Origin: CAVQCX01 sp963711095
Lineage (GTDB): Bacteria > Pseudomonadota > Gammaproteobacteria > Chromatiales > Chromatiaceae
DNA: 64,000 nt
Reading direction: 5' to 3'
Assembly: GCA_963711095.1 (NCBI GenBank)
Contig: CAVQCX010000031.1
Location: forward strand, 1-64,000
Shown piece by piece: positions 26,047 to 35,105 of this stretch (position 1 is the first letter of the stretch; each line of letters begins with the position of its first letter). The notes under the pieces were generated by a model. The model did not search any database, was not told the DNA's origin, and was given only the letters and a program-made list of their open reading frames with translations. A program made the position numbers and the translations under genes.

Positions 26047-29000
26047 CTACGCACGGGCCTGGGCGGGTAGGCGCAGTCGCTGCTGCTCGGTGTCGTACTC
26101 GATGGGCAGGGTGGCGGAGCGTTTGCGATCGGCGATGTCCACGAAGCAGGCTCCGCCGATGAACGGCTCCAGGGTCATGACCGATTTGAGCGGGGTGGCG
26201 ACGATCATCTGGAAGCCGAAGCGCTCGAAGATCCGCATGGCAAGCTCCGTGAACTCGTTGTCCGCCTTGCCGAAGGCCTCGTCCAGCACCACCGGGGCGT
26301 AGATCGGGAAGCCGCCCTCGGCGCCGCCGAGCTGGTAGCGCAGGGCGGCCGCCAGGCAGGTGGTGGCGAGCTTCTCGCGCTGGCCGCCGGACTTGCCGGC
26401 CCCCGAGCGGTAGAGCTCCACCTCCGTGCCCTGGGCGTCCAGCTCGCGGCCGATGAACTCCACGTGCAGGCGCACGTCGAGCACCTGCTCGCGCCAGCGC
26501 CGCTGGTCCGGGTCCTGGCCGCCGAGGCGCTGCACCAGGCGGCGCAGCACCAGGAACCGCTCCTCGGCGGTTGCCCGGTCCAGCTGCCAGGCGTGGCCGA
26601 GCACCTGCTGGACCTCCTGGCGGAAGGCCCGGACGTCTTCCAGGTGGCGGTCGGCGATGGCGATCTGCAGGTGGGTGCCGGGATTGAACTCGGCATCGGC
26701 CAGGCCCTCGTTCACCGACTCCATGCGCGCGTAGATGTCCTTGCGAGCCTGGGAGAGGTGGGCGTTGAGGGCGGCCAGGTTCTCGGTGCTCTGCTCCTTG
26801 AGCATGTCGAAGAAGCGCTGCTCGTGGCCGGGCAGGCCGTCGCGCTCCAGGCGCTGCAGCAGGGCGAGGAAGTCCGGCGCGGCCTCCAGAGTCGCGTCGA
26901 AGTCCGCGCCCTCCTGGGGCCACTCGCGCTTGAGCTCGGCGAAGGCGCGCTCGATGGCGCGCACGCCCTGGGCACGCTCCTCGCGCAGGCCCTTGAGCTC
27001 ATCTTGGATGGCGCGCTCGGTGCGGCGGCGGCGCTCGTCGAGGTTCTCCAGGCTGAGCGCCCCACCGGCGGCGAAACGCGCTTCCAGCAGCGGGCGCTGC
27101 TGCGGGCTGGGGCGCAGGGCGGAGGCCAGGCGCTGCTCAAGCGTCTCACGCTCCCGGGCGAGCCGCTCGAGCTCGGCGGCGAGCTGCTGGCGGTCGGCGC
27201 GCACTTGGACCAGGGCGTCCCGGGCCGAGCGGATCTCCGCGCGCTGTTGCTCGATGCGCTCGCCCAGGCGCTGCAGGGCGACGTTGCCCTGGCGCAGCTC
27301 CTGGAGCTGGCGCTCGAGGGCCTGGAGGTGATCCAGAGCCGCGGCGATGTCGATGTCCTGCCAGTCGAGCTGGACCAGGGCGACGCAGGCCTGGACCCGG
27401 CCCTGCTGGGCGATGCGTTGCTGCTGCAGCTCGGCGAGCCTGCGCTCCAAGGCCACGATGGCCTCGGCCAGCTCCTGGGCCCGGCGGGTGTAGAGGGCGA
27501 GCTTCTCGCGGTTGTCGAAGCCCAGCACCCAGCGGCGGCGGTCATCCACGCGGGTGCGGTCGTCCTTCTCGTGGCGGGTGAGGCCGTGGCGCACCTGGCC
27601 CTCGCGGGTCAGGGCGCGCTCGGCGCGTCGGAAGTCGCGCAGGTTGTCCACGCACGCATAGTCGAAGCGGCGCGCCAGCTCCGCCTCCAGCCAGGGGCGG
27701 TAGCTGGTCTCGCGCAGCTCCAGCTTGCGCACCAGGGACTGGGGGCCCGGGGGCTGCAGGTCCGCCGGGCGGGCGTCGGCCACCCGGTAGTAGACCAGCC
27801 GCTGGCCGAGGTGGGTGTCGTTGACGTACTGGGAGACGGCGGCATAGCGGCGCTCCTCCACCAGCAGGGACAGGGCGAAGCCGTGCAGCACCCGCTCGAT
27901 GGCCCCGCGCCAGTCGCTGGCCTCCTCGCGCACCTGGATCAGCTCGCCGACGAACGGCAGCTCGGACTCGGCCAGCCCCAGGGCCTCGGCCAGGGCGCGG
28001 CGCAGGTCCAGCATCCTGGCGTCGATGTTGGAGGGCTGGCGCTGCATGGCCTCCACCTCCCGGCGCACCGCCACGAACTCGGTCTCCAGGCTGATCCGCT
28101 CGTCGCGCAGGTGGTCGCGGTTGGCCTCGGTCTGCTCCTCGGCCTGTTGCCAGGACTCGGCGATGCTGCGGGCCTCGCCGATGTGCTCGGCGTAGGCCTG
28201 GGGGTTGTCGGGCAGCCGCCAGCCCAGGGTGGCGCAGGCGGCCTCGGCCTGGCCGCGCCGCTTCATGCGCTCGTCGCGCTGCTTCTCCACCTCCTGGTAC
28301 TGGCGCTGCAGATACTCGATGCGGTCGCCGCCGCACTGGCGGTGCTCGGCCTCCAGGGTCGCCAGGGCCTCTTCCAGGCGGTCGAGGCCGTCCTGGCGCT
28401 GGCGCTCCTCGGCCTCCAGGCCCAGGTCGCGGGTGCGCAGCCGCTCCATGCGCCCCTCCAGCAGGCCGATGCGGGTCTCGTCGCACCAGCCGTCGATGGC
28501 GAGCAGCAGCTGGTCGCGCTCGCTGATCGAGCGGTCGAGCTCCTGCACCCGGGCGTAGGCGTCCCGGGCGGGCTTGAGGGTGTCCACCTGGCGGCGGGCG
28601 GTGACCACCTCCTGGTGGGCGGCGTCCAGCTCGGCGAACTCGGCCACCAGCCGGTCGGCGGCGGCGAAGGTCTCCGGCTCGTCGAGCATGAACTCGCGCA
28701 GGAAGCTGTTGAGGTCCCCCAGGTTCTTGGCCGACTGGGTCTTGTGCAGCAGCTTCAGGGCCATCTCGGAGTCTATGCCGAGCAGCCGGCGGAAGCGCTC
28801 GGCATAGGGACGGAAGGTGTCGCCGAAGTGGTCTGCATCGGTCAGGAGACGCTTGAGGGCGCGCACGTCCAGGTCGAAGCCGTCGAGCTCCCGGGCCACG
28901 TCGAAGGCGCGCTCGGTGATCATGAAGTGGCGCTTGACGTCGGCGTTGGCCGAGGCCACCCCACGCAGCCAGTAGAGCTGGATCAGGCTCACCTGGCGGC

Positions 29001-29397
29001 CCTCGCCGTTGGCGAAGGTCAGCGCCAGGGCCGACCAGGTGGTGCCGTTGCGCAGGAAGCGGGTGGCGATCTCGCCGGACTCTATGTCCTTCTGGTCGCC
29101 CCAGGCGCCGCGCACGTAGGAGGCGAGGTTGCGGTCGCGCCGGCTGCGCTCGCCCTCACGCGCCGCGGCGTTGAACACCAGCCACTGCGGTGGCACCAGC
29201 AGCGCCGCCAGGGCATCGAGCAGGGTGGATTTGCCCGAGCCGGAGCGCCCGACGATCAGGAATCCGTCCTCGGCGATGGCGATGTCGTGCAGGTCCGAGA
29301 AGGTGCCCCAGTTGAGCACCTGCAGCCGGCGCATGCGAAACTGCCGGGCGCGCTGCAGGGCCGCCACATCCACCAGCATGTCCGTCTGCCAGGTCAA
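26047..29397 (-). CDS. jetC: Wadjet protein JetC (SMC-like ATPase, MksB-type)
   Basis: 1116 aa. Walker A GRSGSGKST at 50-58, long coiled-coil arms (about 220-480 and 620-860), a hinge-like centre, the ABC signature SGGQREKLA and Walker B VVLDEAFGKAD near the C-terminus. This is the loop-extruding ATPase of the JetABC complex. ATG 29397 overlaps the jetB stop (ATGA). TAG at 26047 sits just outside the MITE-like insert. The frame is intact across its whole length. Confidence 0.95.
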   Translation of the reverse strand: MTWQTDMLVDVAALQRARQFRMRRLQVLNWGTFSDLHDIAIAEDGFLIVGRSGSGKSTLLDALAALLVPPQWLVFNAAAREGERSRRDRNLASYVRGAWGDQKDIESGEIATRFLRNGTTWSALALTFANGEGRQVSLIQLYWLRGVASANADVKRHFMITERAFDVARELDGFDLDVRALKRLLTDADHFGDTFRPYAERFRRLLGIDSEMALKLLHKTQSAKNLGDLNSFLREFMLDEPETFAAADRLVAEFAELDAAHQEVVTARRQVDTLKPARDAYARVQELDRSISERDQLLLAIDGWCDETRIGLLEGRMERLRTRDLGLEAEERQRQDGLDRLEEALATLEAEHRQCGGDRIEYLQRQYQEVEKQRDERMKRRGQAEAACATLGWRLPDNPQAYAEHIGEARSIAESWQQAEEQTEANRDHLRDERISLETEFVAVRREVEAMQRQPSNIDARMLDLRRALAEALGLAESELPFVGELIQVREEASDWRGAIERVLHGFALSLLVEERRYAAVSQYVNDTHLGQRLVYYRVADARPADLQPPGPQSLVRKLELRETSYRPWLEAELARRFDYACVDNLRDFRRAERALTREGQVRHGLTRHEKDDRTRVDDRRRWVLGFDNREKLALYTRRAQELAEAIVALERRLAELQQQRIAQQGRVQACVALVQLDWQDIDIAAALDHLQALERQLQELRQGNVALQRLGERIEQQRAEIRSARDALVQVRADRQQLAAELERLARERETLEQRLASALRPSPQQRPLLEARFAAGGALSLENLDERRRRTERAIQDELKGLREERAQGVRAIERAFAELKREWPQEGADFDATLEAAPDFLALLQRLERDGLPGHEQRFFDMLKEQSTENLAALNAHLSQARKDIYARMESVNEGLADAEFNPGTHLQIAIADRHLEDVRAFRQEVQQVLGHAWQLDRATAEERFLVLRRLVQRLGGQDPDQRRWREQVLDVRLHVEFIGRELDAQGTEVELYRSGAGKSGGQREKLATTCLAAALRYQLGGAEGGFPIYAPVVLDEAFGKADNEFTELAMRIFERFGFQMIVATPLKSVMTLEPFIGGACFVDIADRKRSATLPIEYDTEQQRLRLPAQARA

Positions 29398-30080
29398 GAC
29401 GCCTCGTCCTCCTCGTTCTGCTCATCCTCGGCGGCGGCCGGCTGGAGCCGCTCGGCCGCGTAGACGCGGGTTAGCTCGACGATCTGCTCGGCGCTGAACA
29501 ACAGCTTCAGGGTCGGGGAGATCTCGAAGCGGTCCTCGCTGCCGCGGATGCCGCTGATCAGGCTGTTCTTCTTCACCTTCTCGATGGCTGCGGCGATGCG
29601 CTTGTCGAAGCCCGCCCGGTCGGTGTTGAGGCTGTGCTCGTAGAGCTTCATCTGCTCGCGCATCTCGGCGGTGGAGACCACCGCGCGCTCGCCGCGCACC
29701 TCGGCATCCGCCAGCAGCTGGCGCAGATACAGCAGCAGCACCGATTCCAGGAAGGTGAGGCGGGTGCGCCTGAGCAGTATGGGGCTCTCCAGCTCACCGG
29801 TGTCGGCCTGGCGCACGAAGGCCACCTGGGCGTCGGGGTCGAGCACCAGCTCCAGGAAGAGATCCGCCAGGCGCGAGCGCACGGACTCCTGGTAGCGCAG
29901 CAGCGCCGGCCAGAGCCGGCCGTGGCGCCGCCCGTCCAGCGACGGGCCGCTCAGCAGTTGCACCAGGACGCGACGGGCCTCCAGGGGCAGCTCGCCGCAG
30001 TCTCCCGGGTAGAGGGCCTGGGCGCCGGTCTCGGGCAGATCGACTTCGGTCGGCAGATGAGAATTATCCAGCGGTTCCAA
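29394..30080 (-). CDS. jetB: Wadjet protein JetB (DUF4194, MksE-type)
   Basis: About 228 aa. DUF4194 blocks: SRLADLFLELVLDPDAQVAF, LLRRTRLTFLESVLLLYLRQ and SGIRGSEDRFEISPTLKLLF; the C-terminus is strongly acidic. JetB is the winged-helix kite-like subunit that joins JetA to JetC. The open frame extends to 30164, but residues before LEPLDNSHLP are the jetA coding DNA in another frame. A TTG at 30080 overlapping the jetA end by 17 nt is my preferred start; the exact start is uncertain. Confidence 0.9.
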   Translation of the reverse strand: MEPLDNSHLPTEVDLPETGAQALYPGDCGELPLEARRVLVQLLSGPSLDGRRHGRLWPALLRYQESVRSRLADLFLELVLDPDAQVAFVRQADTGELESPILLRRTRLTFLESVLLLYLRQLLADAEVRGERAVVSTAEMREQMKLYEHSLNTDRAGFDKRIAAAIEKVKKNSLISGIRGSEDRFEISPTLKLLFSAEQIVELTRVYAAERLQPAAAEDEQNEEDEAS

Positions 30081-31528
30081 TCCTGGCCTCTCTGACGAAG
30101 TAGATGCGCGGGATGCGGGCGCAGCGGTGGGCGCCGTCCAGCCCGGTCCAGCACACCCGGTCATGATGCCCCGACTGTATGCCCTCGCGCACCCCCAGGG
30201 CGAGCAGGCCGACCACCGAGCCCAGCCCCTGCTCGGCCGGGAAGGCCTCCAGCACCTGGGCCACGGACACCTGGGGCTGGTGAGTCAGCAGCGCCGAGAC
30301 CTGCTCGCGCAGCCGCCGGAAGTCGATCTCGGAGTGGGCCAGCAGCTCGCCCACGCTCTCCAGCGAGATCTCGGCCTGATCCGCAGTCGCTATGCCCCCG
30401 GCCAGGCGCTCGCTGCTGGGGTCGTGCAGCTGCCACTGGGAGACCGAGCGCAGGGCGGCGCTGGTGAGATAGAGATCCCGGCCCAGGTCGTCGGTGGGAC
30501 GAAAACGCTCCTTGGCGGCCAGGGCGCGGCGCTGGGCCAGGCGCAGCAGCTTGCTGAGACGCCGCTGTTCCTGATAGGCGCGGCTCTGCACGAACTGTTT
30601 GAGCCCCCGGGCGAACTGCTGGAAGACCTCGTGCACCTCGCCGCCGCTCTCCAGCAGCAGCCGGGTGAGCTGGATCAGGAAGCGGCGCTCGCGTCGCTCC
30701 AGCTGCTGGGCGAAGTCCCGGGCCAGCACCTGATCCAGGGCGGACTCGAAGGCCAGGGTCTGCTCCGGATCGGTGAGCAGGCGCCAGAAGGCCCGGAAGG
30801 TCTTGCCCGCGTCGCTCTCGGCCACCAGGTCGACCCCGGAGAAGACCTTGGCCAGCACCTCGCCGCGGCTGGCGTCGTTCTCCACGATCTGCTCGCGCAG
30901 GTCACGGTTGATCACCTGGAATTCGTCGCGCACTCGCCGAAAGTCGTTGGCCAGCTCCTGGGCCAGGCCGATGATCTCGCGGGCCCGCTCCATGGCCCGC
31001 TCCTCGGGCAGGGCCTGGAGCCGGCCCCCGCGCACGGCCTCGATCTCGGCGTCCAGGCGCTCTCGCTCCTGCAGCAGGGCCTGGACGCGGGTCTCGGGAT
31101 CGGTCTCGGTCAGCTCGGCGAGACGCTGCAGCTGGTCGATGACCAGGGACAGGCGGCTCTCGGTGGCGAAGGCGCGCCGCTCGGTCAGTCCCTGAATGAA
31201 CTGGATCGCGCGCACCGCGGCGGCGCTGCAGCTCGTACTCCTCCTCGATAGCGCCCGCCTGGAAGGATCGGATCAGATAGCCCGCCCGCAGCCAGCCCGC
31301 CAGGTAGAGCTCGGCGGTCTGGGGCAGGTCCAGGCCCTGGGTGCGCAGCTGCTCCAGGTCCTGGCGCAGGCGCTCCAGCAGGATCGACTGGGGCAGACGT
31401 CGCTCCTTCTCCAGCAGGTGCACCTGCAGCAGGCCGAGCACCACCGGGGCGTTGTCCAGGGCGAGCAGCGTCCAGGCGGACTCCTTGCGCAAGCGCTGGT
31501 TGGTGAGGACCTGCTGGCTGGCCTTCAT
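30064..31528 (-). pseudogene. jetA: Wadjet protein JetA (DUF3375, MksF-type), interrupted by an apparent 1-nt frameshift
   Basis: The start is MKASQQVLTNQRLRKESAWT at 31528, overlapping the doc stop (ATGA). The first frame runs through WLRAGYLIRSFQAGAIEEEY and ELQRRR; at about 31219 the similarity passes to the next frame (VRAIQFIQGLTERRAFATES) and continues to 30064. One extra base in CCGCCGCGGTGC explains it. The two halves together are about 487 aa, the usual JetA length. JetA is the kleisin. If the shift is real, the system is inactive or needs recoding; if it is a sequencing error, the operon is complete. Confidence 0.88.
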
Positions 31529-31977
31529 AGCGGGGGTCTCAAAGGGGTACAGCCGCAATCAGGACGCGCGCCTGAGGCGGGCACGGCGGTCTGCAATGCC
31601 TTGGCATGGCCCCGCAGACAGGCCGCCAGCTGCGCCTCCCCGATCGCGCCGGTTGCGAGATCCCGGCTCATCACGCAGGTCTCGTGCGGGCTGGCGGTCA
31701 ACCGCAGCCCGTTGATGCGCATGAAGACCCCGATGCAGGCAAGGGCGATGCGCTTGTTACCGTCGCTGAAGCAGTTGTTCCGGGCGAGGCCGTATCCGTA
31801 GCTTGCCGCCAGGTCGAGCAGGTCAGGCGCGGACCCGCAGGCCAAGCGCCGCCGGGTGCTTGCCAGGGTGGAGTCGAGGCAATCGGCGCTGACGGGGCCC
31901 CGGGCGCCGCCATCGCGCAGTAGCAGCCCGGCGTGCATCGCCTGAGCCAGCTTGGCCGACAGCCACGCGGGCATCAT
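31525..31977 (-). CDS. doc: Doc/Fic-type death-on-curing toxin
   Basis: 150 aa. MMPAWLSAKLAQAMHAGLLL starts the Doc fold; SYGYGLARNNCFSDGNKRIA holds the Fic motif. Doc kinases have HxFxDGNKR; here the His is replaced (NCFSDGNKR), so activity is doubtful. The natural start is the ATG at 31977, overlapping the antitoxin stop, although the antitoxin frameshift now reads through into this frame. The stop overlaps the jetA start by 4 nt, so it is part of the jet operon. Confidence 0.85.
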   Translation of the reverse strand: MMPAWLSAKLAQAMHAGLLLRDGGARGPVSADCLDSTLASTRRRLACGSAPDLLDLAASYGYGLARNNCFSDGNKRIALACIGVFMRINGLRLTASPHETCVMSRDLATGAIGEAQLAACLRGHAKALQTAVPASGARPDCGCTPLRPPL

Positions 31978-32199
31978 TTGGCCAGCTGGTGGAAGCTTTC
32001 CCGGTACGCCCGGCAGGGCTCTTCGAAGGCGTCTAAGCCTTGCTCGAAGCTCGGGATCGTAGGGCGTGAGGGTGACGCCGTCGGGCGCGTCCAGCGCGAA
32101 CAGCTCATCGCCCGCCTGCACGGCGAGCCGATGCTGACGCTCTTTGGGGAGGATCACCCCGAGGCTGTTGCCCGGCTTGCGGACTTTGAGCGTGTACAA
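31974..32199 (-). pseudogene. AbrB/MazE-type antitoxin of Doc, frameshifted
   Basis: MYTLKVRKPGNSLGVILPKE is the AbrB-fold DNA-binding start (TTG codon at 32199, with AGGA upstream). After TLTPYDPEL the original frame shifts by one base near 32045. The lost frame still shows EQGLDAFEEPCRAYRESFHQ then LAK and stop, the expected Doc-binding tail. As read, the frame continues into doc and gives a 224-aa antitoxin-toxin fusion. Confidence 0.75.
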
Positions 32200-32756
32200 G
32201 GCCCGTTCCTCGATCTAACGGGCGGAACATAACATAGGTGATAACCGGACCAACGACCAGCCAGCAGGGCGAGGGGCGGGGCCCATCCGTCCCCCGAGCG
32301 GCAATAACCGGTTGGCGCGGGCCCGGAGCGAGGCGCTTCATGATGTCGTTTAAAGCCACTGCGAGGGGGACCGGAGTCGCCTGCCGGTTTGTCTTCCAGA
32401 CCCTTCCATCCGACAGCCAGCGAGAGTAAATTTGGGGCCCGTATCACACTTGGATCGCAGCCCTGCATCTCCAGCACCGAGTGTGGTTGTTCTCGGCGGG
32501 GCTCGGGCGGAAGCCCTCGGAACTGCGGGCTGGCTTTTGATAGGGAGGGGAGAGGGCCCGTGGCTCGTCGGAAGCGGCGCTGGGGCCTGTTTCGGGCGGT
32601 CGATGGGATGCAAAGGCGGCATGGTGGCTCATCGTTGCAGACAGGCCCTGCCCCGGGCAGAGGCTCCAGCGATGGAGCCCGCGGACGGATCTACGGTTAG
32701 CGGTACCTTGGCCCCTTGGCTGGGGCAGTATCAGGGACCCGGAGGGATACCAAAAC
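32200..32756. other. Intergenic region without a recognised gene
   Basis: This 557-bp divergent gap must hold the promoters of the doc-jet operon (minus strand) and of the FHA-ABC gene (plus strand). A TATGTT box lies 40 nt before the antitoxin. No convincing coding frame, tRNA or dispersed repeat is seen. GGAGGGATACC precedes the FHA-ABC start. Confidence 0.5.
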
Positions 32757-35057
32757 ATGGCTTCGCCCGGTTCGCCGAATTCGCTGGGGGCTGCCCCTCA
32801 GCTTGAGCTCCGGACGTCCAGGGGTGGGCAAGGGCTCTCGCGCAGCCTGACGCTGGAGAAGGAGTATGTGATCGGGCGCGCCGCCAAAGCGGACCTGGTC
32901 ATCGAGGATCCCTCGCTTCTGCCTTTACATGCGCGTCTGGTCCCGACCTCGAGCGGGATCTTTATCGAGCCCATCGCTAACGCCGCGGTCGCGATCAGCG
33001 GTGTCCTGATCAACAAGCGGACGGCGCTCCAGGACGGGGATTGGCTGGTGATCGGCCATTCCTCCTACCAGATTCGGTTTTCCGGCCTGGACGCTCCCTC
33101 GGTCGCGTCGGGGCCGCCCAGCCTCGGCACAGTCACCTTCGGCCGGTTGGGAGACTCCACCGTCCAGATCGATTCTCCGCTGGTCTCGCGCGAGCATGCC
33201 GTGCTGGAGCCGGCAGCGGGGGCTTGGGTCCTGACCGACCTCGGCAGCACCAATGGGACGTTCGTCAACGGGAAACGGATCGGCAAGCCCTGCAGCCTGA
33301 AGCGCGGTGATCGGATCGATATCGCGACTTTCGGCTTCGTTTTCACCGGCGAGGGCGTCCAGGCCATCGATACGGCCGCGCAAGGCCGCATCAGGGTCGA
33401 GGTCGAGGGCCTCGCGAAGAAAGTCCAGGATCGTGCGACAGGCAAGCCACGCTTCCTGCTGGAGGACCTAGATTTCGTCATCGAGCCTGGAGAATTTGTC
33501 GCCATCTTCGGCACCAGCGGCTCTGGGAAATCCACGCTCCTGGATGCCCTGAGCGGGCGCCGCGCCGCCAGCTCGGGCCAGGTACGCTACAACGGATCCG
33601 AGCTCTACGGCGCCTTCGACCGGTTCCGCTCTAACATTGGCTATGTTCCGCAGCAGGATATCGTCCATCGCAAGATCACCGTCTCTCGCGCCCTGGGGTA
33701 TACGGCACGGCTTAGACTGCCGCCGGATACGAGCGGCGAAGAGATTTTCCGGCACGTGCAGCGGGTGCTTGATCAGGTGGCGTTGAGTGAGAAGGCGGGG
33801 CTCGCGGTGGACACCCCGGAGCCCCTCAGCGGAGGTCAGCTCAAACGGGTGAATCTGGCCGTGGAGCTGGTCGCCAACCCTAACATTCTCTTTCTGGACG
33901 AGGTGACCAGCGGGCTGGATGCCGGCACTGACAAGCGCATGATGCAGCTGTTCGCGGAGCTGGCGCACAACTATCACAAGACCGTGGTCTGCGTGACCCA
34001 TACACTGGAGAACATCGATACCTGCGACCTGATCGTACTGCTCCACCGAGGGCGGCTGGTGTATTTCGGCTCGCCCGGAGAGGCCTGCGGATTCTTCGGG
34101 ATCAGCCGGCTTTCCGATGTATACGAACTGCTGGAGAGCAGGTCCGCCGACCAATGGGCCGCCCAGTACGCGGTCTCTCAGGTGCACGCGCGATGGGTCG
34201 CGGCGAGGCTTCAGCCGGCCACCACGGCGGTAACGACCGTCGCGGACCTCTCGGTCCGCGGCAAGAGCAAGTTCTTCGATCCGCGCCAGGCGATGACCCT
34301 CCTCTGGCGCAATGTCGACCTGATGTGGTCGGACACGCGCAATCTCTTGATCCTGTTCGCCCAGGCGCCGCTGATTGGGCTGATCATCGGGCTGGTGTTC
34401 CACCCGGATTCCGGTGGGCCGGTCGACAAGGTTGCCAATTACACCCAGATCTCGTTCATATTGGTGCTGTCGGCGATCTGGTTCGGTTGCCTGAATGCAG
34501 CCCGCGAGGTGGTGAAGGAGCTACCCATCTATCTGCGGGAGCGCTCCATCAATCTCGGCATCGGCGCCTATCTGTTCAGCAAGATCCTGCCCCTCGCGGT
34601 GTTGGCGATCGTGCAGTGTCTGCTGATTCTCGGCGTGGTGCAGTGGCTGGTCGACCTGCCAGGCAGCTCGGTCGAGCGGTTCGCCACTCTGCTCGTGGCG
34701 GCGCTCGGCGCAACCCTCATGGGGCTCACCATCAGCACCTTCGTCAACAGCAACGACAAAGCGGTGGCGATCGTTCCCATCCTGCTGATTCCCCAGGTGA
34801 TCCTCTCCGGTGCGGTGGTCAAGCTCAGCAGCTCCACGCAGGTCGTGGCCAAGCTGTCCATGATCTCATTCTGGGGATTCGATGCGATGAAGGCCACGCT
34901 CGGGGACGAGATGCTGAGCCTCGCGGACGGCTCGGGCAGTAAGCTGATCCCCTTGACTGCCGATTTTCCTGAGGCGGTGGCGGCGATGGGTGCCTTAGCC
35001 GCCGCTTTCCTGGTGGCCGCGGCGATCGGACTGAAGCTCAAGGACCGGCGCGTATGA
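32757..35057 (+). CDS. FHA-domain ABC transporter (ABCG-like half transporter)
   Basis: 766 aa. Two FHA domains (about 20-105, incomplete, and 120-200 with SREHAVLEP and LGSTNGTFVNGKRIG) recognise phosphothreonine. An ABC domain follows (about 215-450: GTSGSGKSTLLDALSG, LSGGQLKRVNLAVELVAN, ILFLDEVTSGLD). The ABC2-type membrane part has six predicted helices (about 510-762). The kinase encoded next is the obvious regulator through phosphorylation. Cargo is unknown. Start follows GGAGGG. Confidence 0.9.
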   Translation: MASPGSPNSLGAAPQLELRTSRGGQGLSRSLTLEKEYVIGRAAKADLVIEDPSLLPLHARLVPTSSGIFIEPIANAAVAISGVLINKRTALQDGDWLVIGHSSYQIRFSGLDAPSVASGPPSLGTVTFGRLGDSTVQIDSPLVSREHAVLEPAAGAWVLTDLGSTNGTFVNGKRIGKPCSLKRGDRIDIATFGFVFTGEGVQAIDTAAQGRIRVEVEGLAKKVQDRATGKPRFLLEDLDFVIEPGEFVAIFGTSGSGKSTLLDALSGRRAASSGQVRYNGSELYGAFDRFRSNIGYVPQQDIVHRKITVSRALGYTARLRLPPDTSGEEIFRHVQRVLDQVALSEKAGLAVDTPEPLSGGQLKRVNLAVELVANPNILFLDEVTSGLDAGTDKRMMQLFAELAHNYHKTVVCVTHTLENIDTCDLIVLLHRGRLVYFGSPGEACGFFGISRLSDVYELLESRSADQWAAQYAVSQVHARWVAARLQPATTAVTTVADLSVRGKSKFFDPRQAMTLLWRNVDLMWSDTRNLLILFAQAPLIGLIIGLVFHPDSGGPVDKVANYTQISFILVLSAIWFGCLNAAREVVKELPIYLRERSINLGIGAYLFSKILPLAVLAIVQCLLILGVVQWLVDLPGSSVERFATLLVAALGATLMGLTISTFVNSNDKAVAIVPILLIPQVILSGAVVKLSSSTQVVAKLSMISFWGFDAMKATLGDEMLSLADGSGSKLIPLTADFPEAVAAMGALAAAFLVAAAIGLKLKDRRV

Positions 35058-35105
35058 GCCCCCCATCCTTGTCAAAAGTCCTCCTGCCGACCAACGAGGT
35101 GAGCC

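Noticed and set aside
26464..29463. A 999-codon open frame on the plus strand opposite jetC
   Set aside because: It is the antisense shadow of the GC-rich jetC frame, with low-complexity Leu/Gly/Gln content and no family similarity.
31525..32199. A natural antitoxin-toxin fusion protein
   Set aside because: The lost frame still encodes the normal antitoxin tail and stop (RAYRESFHQLAK), so the fusion results from a 1-nt shift.
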